A DNA stretch of 64,000 bases from Neospora caninum Liverpool (lineage: Eukaryota; Apicomplexa; Conoidasida; Eucoccidiorida; Sarcocystidae): NCBI RefSeq assembly GCF_000208865.1, contig NC_018385.1, positions 434,001 to 498,000 of the forward strand, read 5' to 3'. Under the pieces are notes generated by a model that saw only the letters and a program-made list of their open reading frames with translations, was not told where the DNA came from and did not search any database. The first letter of the stretch is position 1, and each line of letters starts with the position of its first letter. Shown in pieces: positions 48,104 through 62,723 of the stretch. The position numbers and the translations under genes are program-made.

Positions 48104-51100
48104 ATGGCTCGTAGTCAACCCTGCCCACCATCAAGTGTGGCTCAAACGTGGAATCTGAGGGTCCTCTTGCTGCACAGCTTTTCAAAGAGCAGGCTAGCGG
48201 CATTCTGTTTCGCGATTTCCGTTCTGTCTTGGAATATATTGTTTGCCGCTCCTAGCCTGATCTCAAGTGCGAATGGCTCGTGTTGGCCGTCAGCTTCGAG
48301 GGGTTCGGGGGTACAGAGTGCTGCGTCGCTTCTTGACCGCACGCCAGTGAATGCCTTCTGTCGGGGTGCGACCGGTGGAAGACGTTCTGCGAAGAAATGT
48401 CACCGCTGGTATCCCTCCGGGACCATTCCTGCTGTCGCAGGGTTTCTTGTCTCACGAGGTCTCGCTGTTTCATTGGTGCAGCAGATGCGTTCTGTACTCT
48501 CTCCGACATACTGCCGACTTCGAAGATGTTTCCCCCCCATTTCGCGTTTTAGGGATCCCTCACATTGTCGTGCCAGCTCGTCTTCTCTTCAGGCTCCAAC
48601 AAGTTCTCAGGATTTTGCATTCAAGCGGTATATTTCCAGAGGCGGTCCCAGTGGCATCTATGTGTGCCGCACTGGGAGAGAAGCGCCATCGCTAGTGTTT
48701 CGCCACTCGAATCTTTCCTTCCGCCAGCCCATCTCTCAATATTATCACCACGGCTTGGCAGCTGCCGACGGCGAAGAGGCGTTGACAGTTTCTCCGCACT
48801 CGCAGCACGTAACGCCTCTAACTGGTGAACTTCCCGGCCGTGGTGGTGCGAATGAAGTGCCGGATGGGAAATACGTACCGGCTTATCCGTTCCGAAACCA
48901 CGTCCTTTTTGATGAACCAGTCTTTGCAGCGATGAACCAGATCAGACACCTCATACATAAACTGGAGCTTTCGTCAAACAAGGATGTAAGCACCCACTTT
49001 TCCTGTCTGCATCCGTTGAGGAGATGATGCCTGAAGTCTCGTCTAACGCCAAGGCATGATGCATTCGCGAGGGCAAATATGCCTGCGCCAGAATAAGCCT
49101 CCGCATGTTCATACATACAGGCTAGAATCTTATGGATCTCTACATTGGCCATGCCACTTCCAACCCGTGGTTTTGTCCGTCAAGCGTAGCAGTCGCTCGT
49201 GTAAGCACGGTGTGAAGGTAACTGGTGTCTGCGAGGGATAGAGGAGAGATCTCACGAAACGTGAGTAAGTGGCTGGTTGACGGTGGGCGCTGATAAGCAG
49301 CCGTAGGGGCGTCACCGCAGCCGTCATCGAGCGCAGTGGAACTTGATTGGCCCATGTTTTAGCTGTCTGCGAAGACCGTGGCGGAATCGCTATTTTGTTC
49401 GTGGTTGCGGTTAACGCTGCCTGCGCTCTGTCCGTGTGGGCCACCCGCCCGTTTCGTACTTTGTCACAGATTTCTCCCAAAGACATTGACGAGAAGCTGC
49501 TGCCTTTGTTGTGCGAGGGAGACTTGCTGGAGCGCACCCTCGAGCTTGCCAGGTCCAACTATCGACAACAAGTAGCAACTGCTGCATCGGGTGACACTGA
49601 ATGGGTCTCAACAGTGCTGGCTGAAGGATGCAGTTCGGAAAGGAAAGCGGTCGGCGGAGACGGAAACGAGGCAGATATCCACATGGCCAGAACAGGCTTG
49701 CGGCTGGACCAGGGAGTCGCCGACGCTTACCTGGACAACGCGGAATCTCACTTCAAGAGGCGCGACGAAGACAGCGAGAGTGCCACTTCAGGCAGTGACG
49801 CGAATGAGAGCAATGGAGAAAACTCCGATAGAGAAAGTCTAGATCCATTGAGCAGGTTACGAAGACTGGAGCACATTGCTCCACAGCTGCTCGCCCTGGC
49901 GAGATACCATCGCCGACGGCAAGCAAAGAGAAAAGTAGAACGCCTTTTGGCTGCGATGCTGGTACGCACTCGATCGGCGAACGTGTTTGCTTTTAGCCGC
50001 ACCTGTGGTATTTGTTCACGGCATCAACTGGGGCTCTTTTGGGGGCGGAAGAAGGTGTGAACGGGACTCGGAGCCACCGTGTTTCTTGCTTCTTCCGCAC
50101 ATTTCCTTCATTGAACCAAGGCGGAAATCAGAACGCAGCTGACAACCCTCTTTGTGGCCCATCACATTTTCTTTCGCAGGGTGGAGACGCGGCGAGAATT
50201 GACGCGCTCTTCCTTCAAATGGCAGAGCAAAAGTTGCTAGATGCCCACCTCCTGAATTTCTTAGATGAAATGATCCACGAAGCCCATATGAAGTATTCGG
50301 CTTACAAGGCGAAGGAGGCGCTTTCAGAAACGGCGCTTAAACTGCTCAAGAGAAGGTATGTATCACCAAAAGATAACTATTCCCTGCTCTATTCTGGGCC
50401 AATGGAACATCCGCGCGATTCCTATCGCCAATACCGTTTGCCTCAACCTCCGATAATCGTGTGATTAATTCTGCCATTTGATGACAGGATTTTGGCTCAT
50501 CTAGAAATGATGAAGACCAATCGACAGGACTTCGTCCGGATTCTGAGTCTCTGCTTGCAGACGCAGACGGAAAAACGCCGTGCAATCTTGAAGGTAATTC
50601 TTAAATGCGTTGCGCAGAAAATGTTTCTTATTACTTTCTGTCGGCACCGTTCAGAAGCTGATATGAATGGGGTTTGGCACGGGTATCCAGGGGGTATGTT
50701 TGGCGCAAGCCGCAGCTTTTTTGTTCGTACGTGTCTGCTTAATTCGGTTGTGTCCCCACCATTGTTCCAGTTGCGATCTACGTGCTCACCTGATACGAGA
50801 CCCCTCTGCCTTCAAAAGGATTTGATGCTATCGTCCAAGGCATTACAAACACTGTACTGGTTTTGCCATATTAGCGTGGTCATATCATTTGTTGGTTATG
50901 ATCTACGAGGGATTCTAGTTCAGGACACGTGTAAGTTTCAACTGGGAGGTTGTGTCGGAGCATCGAAGGGTGAGAATGTGATTATCTTCGTTACAATGGA
51001 GGGACGAGGGCGGAAGGGAGAAGAGTGTTTCAGCGCCGTGTATCCAGCGAGCAAGTGCTACTGTTTTCCTGCGTAAGCTCTGTGCACCTCGCTGCTACCT

Positions 51101-51615
51101 GATGGCTCTCAGGCAAGTCTGTATACGGTCGAAGATCTTGAGCGATTCCAAGAATGGCTGGAAGATGGAATCCAGTTCGGGGGTAAGCGTGGGAAAATTT
51201 GCCACAACAAATATCTGGTCGGGGTGCGTATGAATTCGGTAAATGCTTTTAGAAAGTGCCTCACGACAGAGCATCGGTGCACACATATAGTGATGCCATG
51301 TTGGCATACTCATGTTTTCCGTTGAACGACCGTTTGCATGCATCTACTGTCGTTAGGTGAATTCGGCCAGACTTGTGATTTTGTGCGACTGCGGTGACTG
51401 ACGCAGAGGAGACTGGAAAGTTGAAGAAGGATCAACTGAAGGTGATGCGGCATCTCGTCGAAGACTGCAAGCAAGCAAACCCATTGAACAAGGCAACATT
51501 AGACCACTGGCAAGAGGAGAATTCTTTCCAGTCGGACCTGAACTTACAGGCTGCGTGGGACATGTCAGATGGCTCGGCGAACAGTCCAGGCAACCCACGT
51601 CTTCCGTGGGAATAA
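48104..51615 (+). CDS. Protein with apicoplast/secretory-type leader and helical C-terminal half (644 aa, 6 exons)
   Basis: Exons 48104-48985, 49470-49961, 50180-50355, 50488-50593, 51113-51182, 51407-51615; all junctions are GT-AG with phases agreeing, and the model closes at 1935 nt. The chosen ATG (ACAATGG) is in good context; an in-frame ATG at 48014 would add 30 residues. Residues about 20-55 form one hydrophobic segment (FCFAISVLSWNILFAAPSLI) followed by a long Ser/Arg-rich region, the pattern of a bipartite apicoplast leader, though a signal anchor is also possible. After about residue 240 the protein becomes acidic and helical: FDEPVFAAMNQIRHLIHKLE, KDIDEKLLPLLCEGDLLERT, GDAARIDALFLQMAEQKLLD, TQTEKRRAILK, YTVEDLERFQEWLEDG. 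A Glu/Asp/Ser linker (about 385-425) interrupts it. It ends in polar sequence closing NPRLPWE. No enzyme motif or known domain was recognised; the regular helices suggest a scaffold or repeat protein. It is convergent with profilin. Confidence 0.85.
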
Positions 51616-54600
51616 TGACGTAAAATTCTGGTGTGCGTTTCCGGATAACTGCGAGGCAGCCGTCGTGTGGCGAGGGTTTGTTGCCTTTTGAGCGGAGCAT
51701 TGTGTCACCATGTCGTTGTTCTTGACGGGGCTATGCAATTTCGACCGTCACTCTCAATTAGCAACACATGAACGAAACGGGGATTTCAGTTTTTGGACAA
51801 GTGACCGATGTTTTCCCCCGCCCCTCCAACGGCATCTTTGGGGTCAAAATCTTAGCAAGAGGGATGGAAGTTTATTCGTTCTAAATTTGATACAGGTACA
51901 TTGTATTCAATTCAGAACAAATTAAAAGCCTTGGTTATGTTGATTTGACAAGAGCCATATTAAGGTGGCTTTGTGCTATGTGCACCCGTGGAAGATTGAG
52001 GGGTGTCCGCCGCTTCAGGAACACTTCTGCTGAGCGGCAGGCTAAACATGTCAGAAATTTCAAGTACTACTAATAGAGTGTGCATAGAAGACACCAGCAT
52101 GGCCTTGCCATAGAGATTCTCATTGGTGTAGTCAGCATGACCAGTGATGCCGCACAACTCTTGATATTTGGGGGTGTTATGCAGTCCTGCTTTGTGTGAC
52201 CTCAGTAAACAATTGCGTGCCCACATGACCTTCGTGCATATATCCAAGTTCTATTCTGCTTTTCATGACCATCATGTTATCTGCATGAAGTGTAGTGGTG
52301 TCCAGCGTATATTTGAAAAACCAACATTTGTATACAAGTTGTACGAATACCATGATATTCACTTTGGTAGTCTCCTTCCTGATGTTAGTCTGTACGGAAT
52401 CTGCAGAAGCACCCCATGCAACCGAGCTTATGACACTGCAATGTCGTGTGTGTGCATACGACGGCAGACTTTGGCTGGTGTGTGAGCTGGTTACGATGAA
52501 TCATCAACAATGAAACACGTCTAAATTGAGTTCAACAAACGGCTTCAGGGTAACGCATGCGGGCTAGAACGGCCTTCCTTTCCTCTCTGTTTCTCTCAAG
52601 CGAATCGTCGAAGTATTTTTGTTTTCGGGGGGCGAATGAGAGTATCCAGCTAAGAAAATGCGGACATGTGCCTGAATGGTCAACCTAAAGACCCCCCAAT
52701 GTGTGCAAACCCGTTGTGTCATTACCGGCGCACTGCCACTGTCTTGCTGGAATGGGTGCCAAGAGCCTCGAGAGCTTTGACGCCTACAACATCGTGCAGT
52801 CAATAGAGCTCCTCAGGCCCAGACGCCATTTAGATTACCTCTTATGGGAGCGAAAAACCCAGATGTGGGGCAGGCGGGCGAGCATTCAACTCGGAGTAGG
52901 TCAGTTTTATATATGAATGTGACGAGAGAGGTATCATGAATGCGCTACTCCTTGCTGTCCAGTCATCGTAGGTTCTGTCAATGCGACCAAATCTGCCATA
53001 AGTTAAAGCAACGACGCTGTATACCTTCGGCGGAAACAGTAATGCAAATTAGTTATACGTGGGTAGCGAATTGATTTTTCCTCCTATGTCTCTGCTGGCC
53101 TGTGTCCCAAAATCCGGGGAATCGTGGGTCAATGATACAGTTCTGTGACCTTAAGCGGTGCACCGCGTCCCCGCAGCAGACCCATTAGGATAACATTTTC
53201 GGCAAGTGCAGTTGACGTGGGATCGTCGGCTCTCCCTCGGATGTCCAGGTCCCCCTTCATCCGGCGGTTTGCAACAGTTGCGCTCATCAATAAATGTCGG
53301 GTGTTCCTTCCATCCTCACTACCGTAGTGACCATTTGCAGCTAACAAATAGCAGCAAAATCCTCAATTGTGGAATCGACTTTTGCCGCATGTTTGTCCCG
53401 TATTTGTGGGACTTTTGGATCTACAACACAGATAGTGTCAATGTAATTGTCTCGTTGGACGACAAGTTCCTTTAGTAACACCGCCACGAAAACCGTGCCA
53501 GGGTCAAACCAGCTCACACCTCTGGATGCAGACTCGATAAGCGTCACCTCAGACGCACGGTGTGAGAAGGGGTGGGAAAATGTGGGTAATACGTCGGCGG
53601 CTAGGGGAATAAACAACAGCATACAGGAGCCGCCGCTGGCGACCCCGCACGATTTTGATAGAAACGGCACATGGCGTACCGCGTAACTTTGTGAACAAGG
53701 AAGATACTGGTCCATTCGTCCTCTGGCTCTGTTGGAAACTATGTTATCCAGAGTCGTGTTATACACCGTACAGATCACAGGCACAATCACCCCTACATAA
53801 AACTCGTCTTATGATGTGCTAGGACAGCAATTTTTCGTACACCTGCGCAACACACACGCTGTCCAGTTCCGATGACCGTTTGCTGGTTTAGATAAACGAA
53901 CATGCTGTATTTCTACCTTGTTTTTCTTTCCACCGTCTTTGCCATTTTTAGGTCATCGAAGTAGTATGGCACCTGGGACCATCTTGACACTTAGGGTGAC
54001 GGGTAGACTAGACCTGTGTGCTGGTGGTAGGAAAGCAACAAAATGACAGAAGAACGCTGTATTCTGTTTGAAGCTGCCCCCTGCTAACATGAATTTACAG
54101 TGAGGGTCTCGAACGCGCATCCTCCACACTGTACGCTCTGACATCACCTACCCACATGCACACCCTTTGCGGCCTTTTTTTCGCCGCAAGCTGATATACA
54201 GTGTATTACCGGGTTCAAGACATTGCGTTGTGCTCGGTTACAAAATCACGCGGATCCCGAGCCTACTCATGAGCTGTGAACATTTTGGTCTCGGGATGGT
54301 TCTTCCAATAGCGTGCACGATCATGAGCCCTCACGGCGACCTGCACGTGAAAATACGCCCTCGACCAGCCTCGAGGTTGTATAAAAAAGCGGCAGCGCGC
54401 AGAGCTGGCCTGCGTACGAGGCCTCAATATCTTAACGGGACCGTTGGTGATGTCGAAGCCTAGACTTGTTCCACCGAGGGCTTTTAAGGTACCTAAGGTG
54501 ACATACACTCGTACTTGGGACACATCCCAGTCAGCAAAAAGGTGCTCCAGAGAGGCGCTTTTCCGACCGCAACGATAAATCAATTTTGATACACTGAGTA

Positions 54601-55310
54601 TCTGTCCTTAATACAACAGCGCCATCCCGTTCGGATCGGCACACCCTTATGCGGGGTTCGGATTCAGCGATACAGTCTATAGGAGAACCAGTGATGAAGC
54701 ACAGGAACGCAGGGGGGCTGGATCCACAAGGCCTAGGGATGACCCATCGCCAACGCACTCAAAAACTAACACCCACTGCCTGAGGCTGCACAACTGACAA
54801 CAATTGTGTTGCGGGTACGGTGGACCCTACATTGGCTCGTTCACCGCTTCACACACTAGTCTACTTTTGCCTCAAGAGAATCGCAGTTTTCCTTAAGCCG
54901 AAAAGAAGTATCAGAACCCTAGTTGGTTTGTGTCTTCAGCATTTCGTCGCTACTTCCTTATGTGTGTCCTAAAAAATACCTCGCAGATGACCCCTAGCTT
55001 GTGTACATTGCGGCAACCGCATCAGCTTAACACCCCCCTTTGTATACAGTGACGCAGCTGGTCCGTTCGAAGAATGAAGTTCGGCTGACTGCGCAACGCG
55101 ATATGCAGATCTGAGAAGGGTTCCGAGCGACGACATGTTTACGGAACAGGGTGGAGGCAAACAGTTGAGACACCGGGCAGTGAAGATGCTCAACATACGG
55201 AAGGACTACCGAAGTTCGATAGTGCATCACCCACAATCAACACAGCCTTCAAAAGCGCTCGCCCTGAACGATTATCATGCTCCAGTTTCGTTACAAACAA
55301 AGCAGACAAG
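51616..55310. other. Convergent spacer between the 644-aa gene and profilin; weak ORFs
   Basis: A minus-strand stretch at 53790-53129 has two adjoining protein-like frames offset by one phase: one contains SWFDPGTVFVAVLLKELVVQRD and the next begins LLAANGHYGSEDG. A plus-strand frame at 53447-53686 overlaps them and also looks protein-like, so the coding strand, if any, is unclear. A short plus frame from ATG at 52752 (MGAKSLESFDAYNIVQSIEL) ends near a possible GT donor. No model was supportable. No known mobile element was recognised. Confidence 0.3.
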
Positions 55311-58193
<2,883 letters not shown>

Positions 58194-61100
58194 ATGGATA
58201 CCCGGCTCACAGAACCACGCACCGGCCACGGTGCTGTTTTGTCGTTTGACTGTCTGCTGTTAATCCAGCCGCAGTCGATGCAAATTATCGATAGCGTCCG
58301 CGGTGTCGTACAACAAAGACTCGCAGGAACCGGGGAGGGTGCGACCGGAGGAGCTACCTTCAGTGGCACCGCTGTTGCCGGCGTTGGCTCCGTTCCACGA
58401 TACATCGCTGCCGCTCAACAACAAAAAGCTCTGGTGGCCTTTTGGGACCTCAAGAAGGAGGCGGTTGCGTATCAAGCCGCAACCCCTGAAGTGGTCAGAA
58501 CCGTCTCATGCTGCTTGGCGCTTCGCCGGAATCGTACCACTGGCTACCGTGATCGATCGCCTCTTTCATCTGCAAAGGTCACATGATCTAGCGACCCAAG
58601 CGCTCAAGCACACGAAGTGCCGTTTCCGCGGGTTCGACGTAGCAGCGGCTGAGGACAGTGGGAAGCGTCGCACAACTGCAACGCAATAACCATCCTCGTT
58701 AATACATTCGATTCGGGTTCGCAGCATTGGACCGAGTTACTAGCAGGCATAGAATGAGTCGTACCTGTGGTTATAGTTGAGTGAACTGAGGTATGCTTGG
58801 CTCTGAGACGAAAATTAGCAGTAGCTGCGCTGCGCCGCCATCCCTGTGCACAGAAGGCGCAGACTGCAAGCAGTTAGCTCCATGGCTCTGACGACAGCGG
58901 AATGGTCGATAGGATTCATGGAATCCTTCAAACTGCTATGGCGGGTGAAACTTCTGTGTGCAGATGAGTACACTTGCGTTCCACCCCAATGGGTGTTTGC
59001 TCTTCGCCGGCAGTCGTAGTGGCTGTCTGTACTGCTGGCAGCTCACTGGGGTGTTGCCACTTCCAGCAAAGGCTCTGTGTGCGAGATCTTCCGAAGGCGC
59101 CTCGCTACTTCGACGCTGTTGGCCTGCCCATTACGGGGCATGCGCAGCGCTTCTCGTTGAGGAAGACAGAGTTATCAGCGCTGGCACAGACGGCAGCATC
59201 AAACAATTCTCGTTGTACGAGTGAGTGTAAAATGCTATTGTGGCCTTGTTCGTCACTGAGGCAGTAGAATCCATCCCTCCCTTAAAAGAGATGATATGAT
59301 AGGGAATGTTTGAGTCTTTCCGATGCACGAGGTGTGTAATACGGGTGACCTACCCCACTCTCAGTGGTGCGAAAGTTACGACCCTTCGGGAGGGCCTTTA
59401 TTAGACCATCGCTCATAGGCATTTGTGTGACCTTCCAATCCATTGTGCATACACTCAATATCAAACATGGCAGTAGTAGAAATTGATACCTGACACTTCC
59501 GGCAAGAACTTTTCGGACGGCAGGGGGCCGAAACCTTGGATCCCCGGGGTTCCGCTTTCAGCTCGTAATCAGCGCGTATTGATGACCCAGTGCGACTACA
59601 TGCGCTTTTAATTTCCTAATCAACCGAACGTAGCCTCAATTGTTGCCTGCCCTTAACACACAGCCTTCGCGTAGGGTCTGTGCTGAGTGCACACAAGTAA
59701 CACAGCCTTCCACGGATGTGTATACAGGTTCACTGCAGCGCTGCGTTTTTATTGTGGGTTAATGCAGCATTCTATCAACCAGCGAGGATATGGAGAGAGG
59801 ACAATCATTGCAGGCCGCTGACTGCGCTGTGAAAATCTCTCAAAGTTGGTCTGGGCATTCACAGGCTGTCACTGCCCTGTGTAATCCTTCTGGCGAATCC
59901 GATGTATGTGGCGTCCGCGCGCCCTGTCTAGTGTCTTCCTCGCTTGATCGCACCATAAAGGTGAGTTTTATGCCAGTAAAAACAGCATTTCGCGTACTTT
60001 CTTTTGAGCATCCTGTTTCTCCCGTGTGGCGAACGGATTCGCTAGATAAGCGACTGTTTTGTGGCACCGTTTGCACGAAGAGTTTTTCCTGTTATTTTTG
60101 GTTATAAATAAGTCCATGCTGGAAGTACACTGGTGGTAAGTCAAGTACATTCCCAAGTTGAATTATGGTGAGCTTGGTCGTCACCTCAACTATCGTTTCC
60201 ATTGTGCTGTACTTCAGCACTCACTATAGATCTTCTGGTGGAGTATGGGGGTTGTTGCGACCATGCGACGAAAAGTTTTGGCCTAGCAGAGCTTGCTGCT
60301 TCCCCGTTGATCGTACGAATACACAGTTTATGTGATTGTTCAGGTGTGGAGCCAGCACAAAGGCGGCCCTATTGGAACGTTTCTCCTACCAGCACCTAGT
60401 CGCTGTGTGATCGTGACCGTGTTGGAAGCAGCACCATTCATCTGCGCGGCATGTGATGATGGTCTCATTCACCTTCTACCTTTGAGAGCTACAGCGGTTT
60501 CCGATGGATCCGCCCAGCAAAACGCTGTTGGGCAGTCGGCTGTGGCCTCGCTGAAGGACTTCGGTGGGCACCGTAATCAGACCGGTACTGAGGTGTCAGC
60601 TCGTCGCACGCGATACCTCAGAGGTCACACTGGGGCCGTGATCAGTTGCGTACTGCTGAGTGATAACAAACTTGCCAGTTGTGCAGCGGATGGCGTGCGG
60701 TTCTGGGAACTGACGTCTGGTGCAACCATCAAGCACATTGGTCACGTTGGTAAGCTGCCATACGGCGTGAGGAGAAAGCCATCAGTCCTTGTAGAGCAGC
60801 GCTGTAAATTAGCATTGTGAGGCAATCGCGAAACAAAACAGTGTCGATGCTATCAGCTCAATGTTGTGTGTAGAAAGAGACACGATGAATGTATGTAGGC
60901 AGTGCCACAGAGACAATAACTTGCATATACATAGTCGTGGTTTTGGGAGCTTGGTCGCACACGGGAAATTATTGCACTATGGCTATGAGCCTGGCGTCAC
61001 AGAGGAGCACGGTCTGGGAGGGCGCTCGAAAATAAGTTTGCTTACAAAGGGGCAGCTTTCTGATGCCCATTTTCACTGATGCAGGTGGCCTGCTTATGGG

Positions 61101-61404
61101 AATGCAAGTTTTGAGTGCATCGACGGATTGTAACCTTCTTCTTCTTCCACCTCTGGCACCGCTTCGACGTGCCCTGGCTCAGCCGACTGAAACCGGGACA
61201 ATTCGCATCTTGGAAAGAGGCGCAATGCGCCGCCAGATGCACCATGGCCAGCGGGGGGCTCCTTACAACTCCCATGTGGAACAGACATGGGCCGGATGTC
61301 GGCACGCAGGTCCACGTGCGTGGTTCCGACATTATGACGCTGTTCAAGTAAGTCACGGAATTCACTGGAAAGTTGACTCATCGGGTGGTGGCAGATGTGA
61401 ATAG
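58194..61404 (+). CDS. WDR18/Ipi3-like WD40 protein (about 486 aa, 5 exons; 3' end uncertain)
   Basis: Exons 58194-58493, 58964-59220, 59783-59960, 60344-60749 and 61085-61404. The first donor is weak (GTG|GTCAGA), chosen because it restores the PE-x3-LAFHPNG register; the others are good (GA|GTGAGT, AAG|GTGAGT, G|GTAAGC). WD repeat units are visible: KALVAFWDL (about 82-90), LAFHPNGCLLFAGSRSGCLYCWQL (split register), RVISAGTDGSIKQFSLYD, SGHSQAVTALC...LVSSSLDRTIKVW, FICAACDDGLIHLLPL, and LRGHTGAVISCVLL...ADGVRFWEL. The order and the segment after the last repeat (HIGHVG, then STDCNLLLLPPLAPL) track WDR18/Ipi3. Ipi3/WDR18 is a subunit of the Rix1/PELP1 complex required for ITS2 processing and late 60S maturation in the nucleolus. 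The stop at 61402-61404 is read through a GTAAGT at 61348, so a further 3' exon encoding the usual C-terminal coiled coil is possible. Confidence 0.86.
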
Positions 61405-62174
61405 GAGCGTTTCGGTTCTTTAAACAGGTCACATGGTGCGGCAATAATTCAGAACTTAGCACAGCGCACCATCCAAACCGTAACGTCGTGAGATGCATTC
61501 CTCAATCGTATCGGCAGCCCTCTCGTGGCGTGTATGTCCGGATCGAGAAGCAGATGTGATAGAACTGTTGACAGTTAGGGGACTGCGAACAAGGGGTAGT
61601 GTCGGATTAACATGAAATGCAAGATGCCGACTCCTTACATTTGAGCCTCTAATTCGCACGGCCCGATGCCAAGCTCAATGACGAGAGGATTAGCAGAGGA
61701 CATGTCCACACAACTTTCATCGCAGTCAAGCAACCTCTTTTTGTTAAGCGCAAATATGGCTCGCAGTCTCCAATCTCAGTACGCAGGTGTTGTCATGCTT
61801 CGATGTCGTCCTTGAGCTCGCTGGCTTTCGCTCGTTTCTGTGTCCTCAGTCGCGACTTCTCTGCACGGAAAGAATGCAGGCGATGCCATAAAAATGGACA
61901 CGCTAGAACGTCGTGACATTCGCCAGACGAACCGAGTTTCGAAGTGAGAGGTGGTTTTGCTCCCCCTAGGCGACATGCATAAGCACTATTCCGAAAAAGT
62001 TACAAGCAAACAAGGACGAGGAATGCGCCTGCGCGCCCGGAGCAATGGGACTGCGCCACGGATGCACTAGCGAGGATCTTCGTTTGCATCGAGGATGCAT
62101 CTACACGGAAACCGACTCGACGGTAGCGGTCAAGACTGACCATTGCGACGTGTGGGTGTCAGAATTCTCGGATC

Positions 62175-62723
62175 TCAGGGCTGCCATGCGTTGCTGAAAG
62201 TAAACCGATGTACCCTACTCGCTGCCAACACCACCGCCAGTAACTGCGTCAACATGTCGCGAAGCAGCCCACGTGGAGCGATCTGGCAGCACGTGCTGCG
62301 GGGGCCCTGCGGTCCTATCAAATTTTATACGTTGGAAGTAAGTATTCAGTGGAAGCCAGTGAGGCCAGACGAATGGGTGGTAGTCCTGTCTGCATTTAGG
62401 TGTACCACATCACTCATCTGCCTACATTGTCAACAGTTTGTCAAGATTTGCTGAGCTTCGTAAATGCAACTGTCAAAAACAACCAAAGGCTGTGGGTGTT
62501 TATTGACACTTGCTGTTCTGTCTTCACTATGAATGAGCAACCTAGGCGCAGCCGCGCGGTGCCTCTGGTTGAGAACTACGCGTACCACATGGTGGATCGT
62601 AGCGGTTCTTCGTGTAGGGTTATCCCCCGGTTTGTTCAGGACGCGGTTGCGTGCATTTTTTTCCGATGGACAATCAGTCTGTATCGCCCATTTAGTGTTG
62701 AGGTGGAGCGCAAAACCTGTTAG
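62175..62723 (+). CDS. Candidate exons of unknown protein
   Basis: Two phase-compatible segments were noted. One follows an AG near 62177 and runs to GAA|GTAAGT at 62338 (contains RGAIWQHVLRGPCGPIKF). The second follows TTTAG at about 62400, begins VYHITHLPTLSTVCQDLLSF and contains VKNNQRLWVFIDTCCSVF, VPLVENYAYHMVDR and a stop at 62723. The second reads like a folded alpha/beta protein with a buried hydrophobic strand ending in Asp. They might be 3' exons attached to the WD40 gene through the donor at 61348 (phase 0) or a separate gene. No family is asserted. Confidence 0.3.

Noticed and set aside
61115..61351. Alternative frame through the last WDR18-like exon, ending DIMTLFK
   Set aside because: Phase from the upstream exon (1) and the LLLLPPLAPL segment favour the other frame; this one would require an unsupported acceptor.
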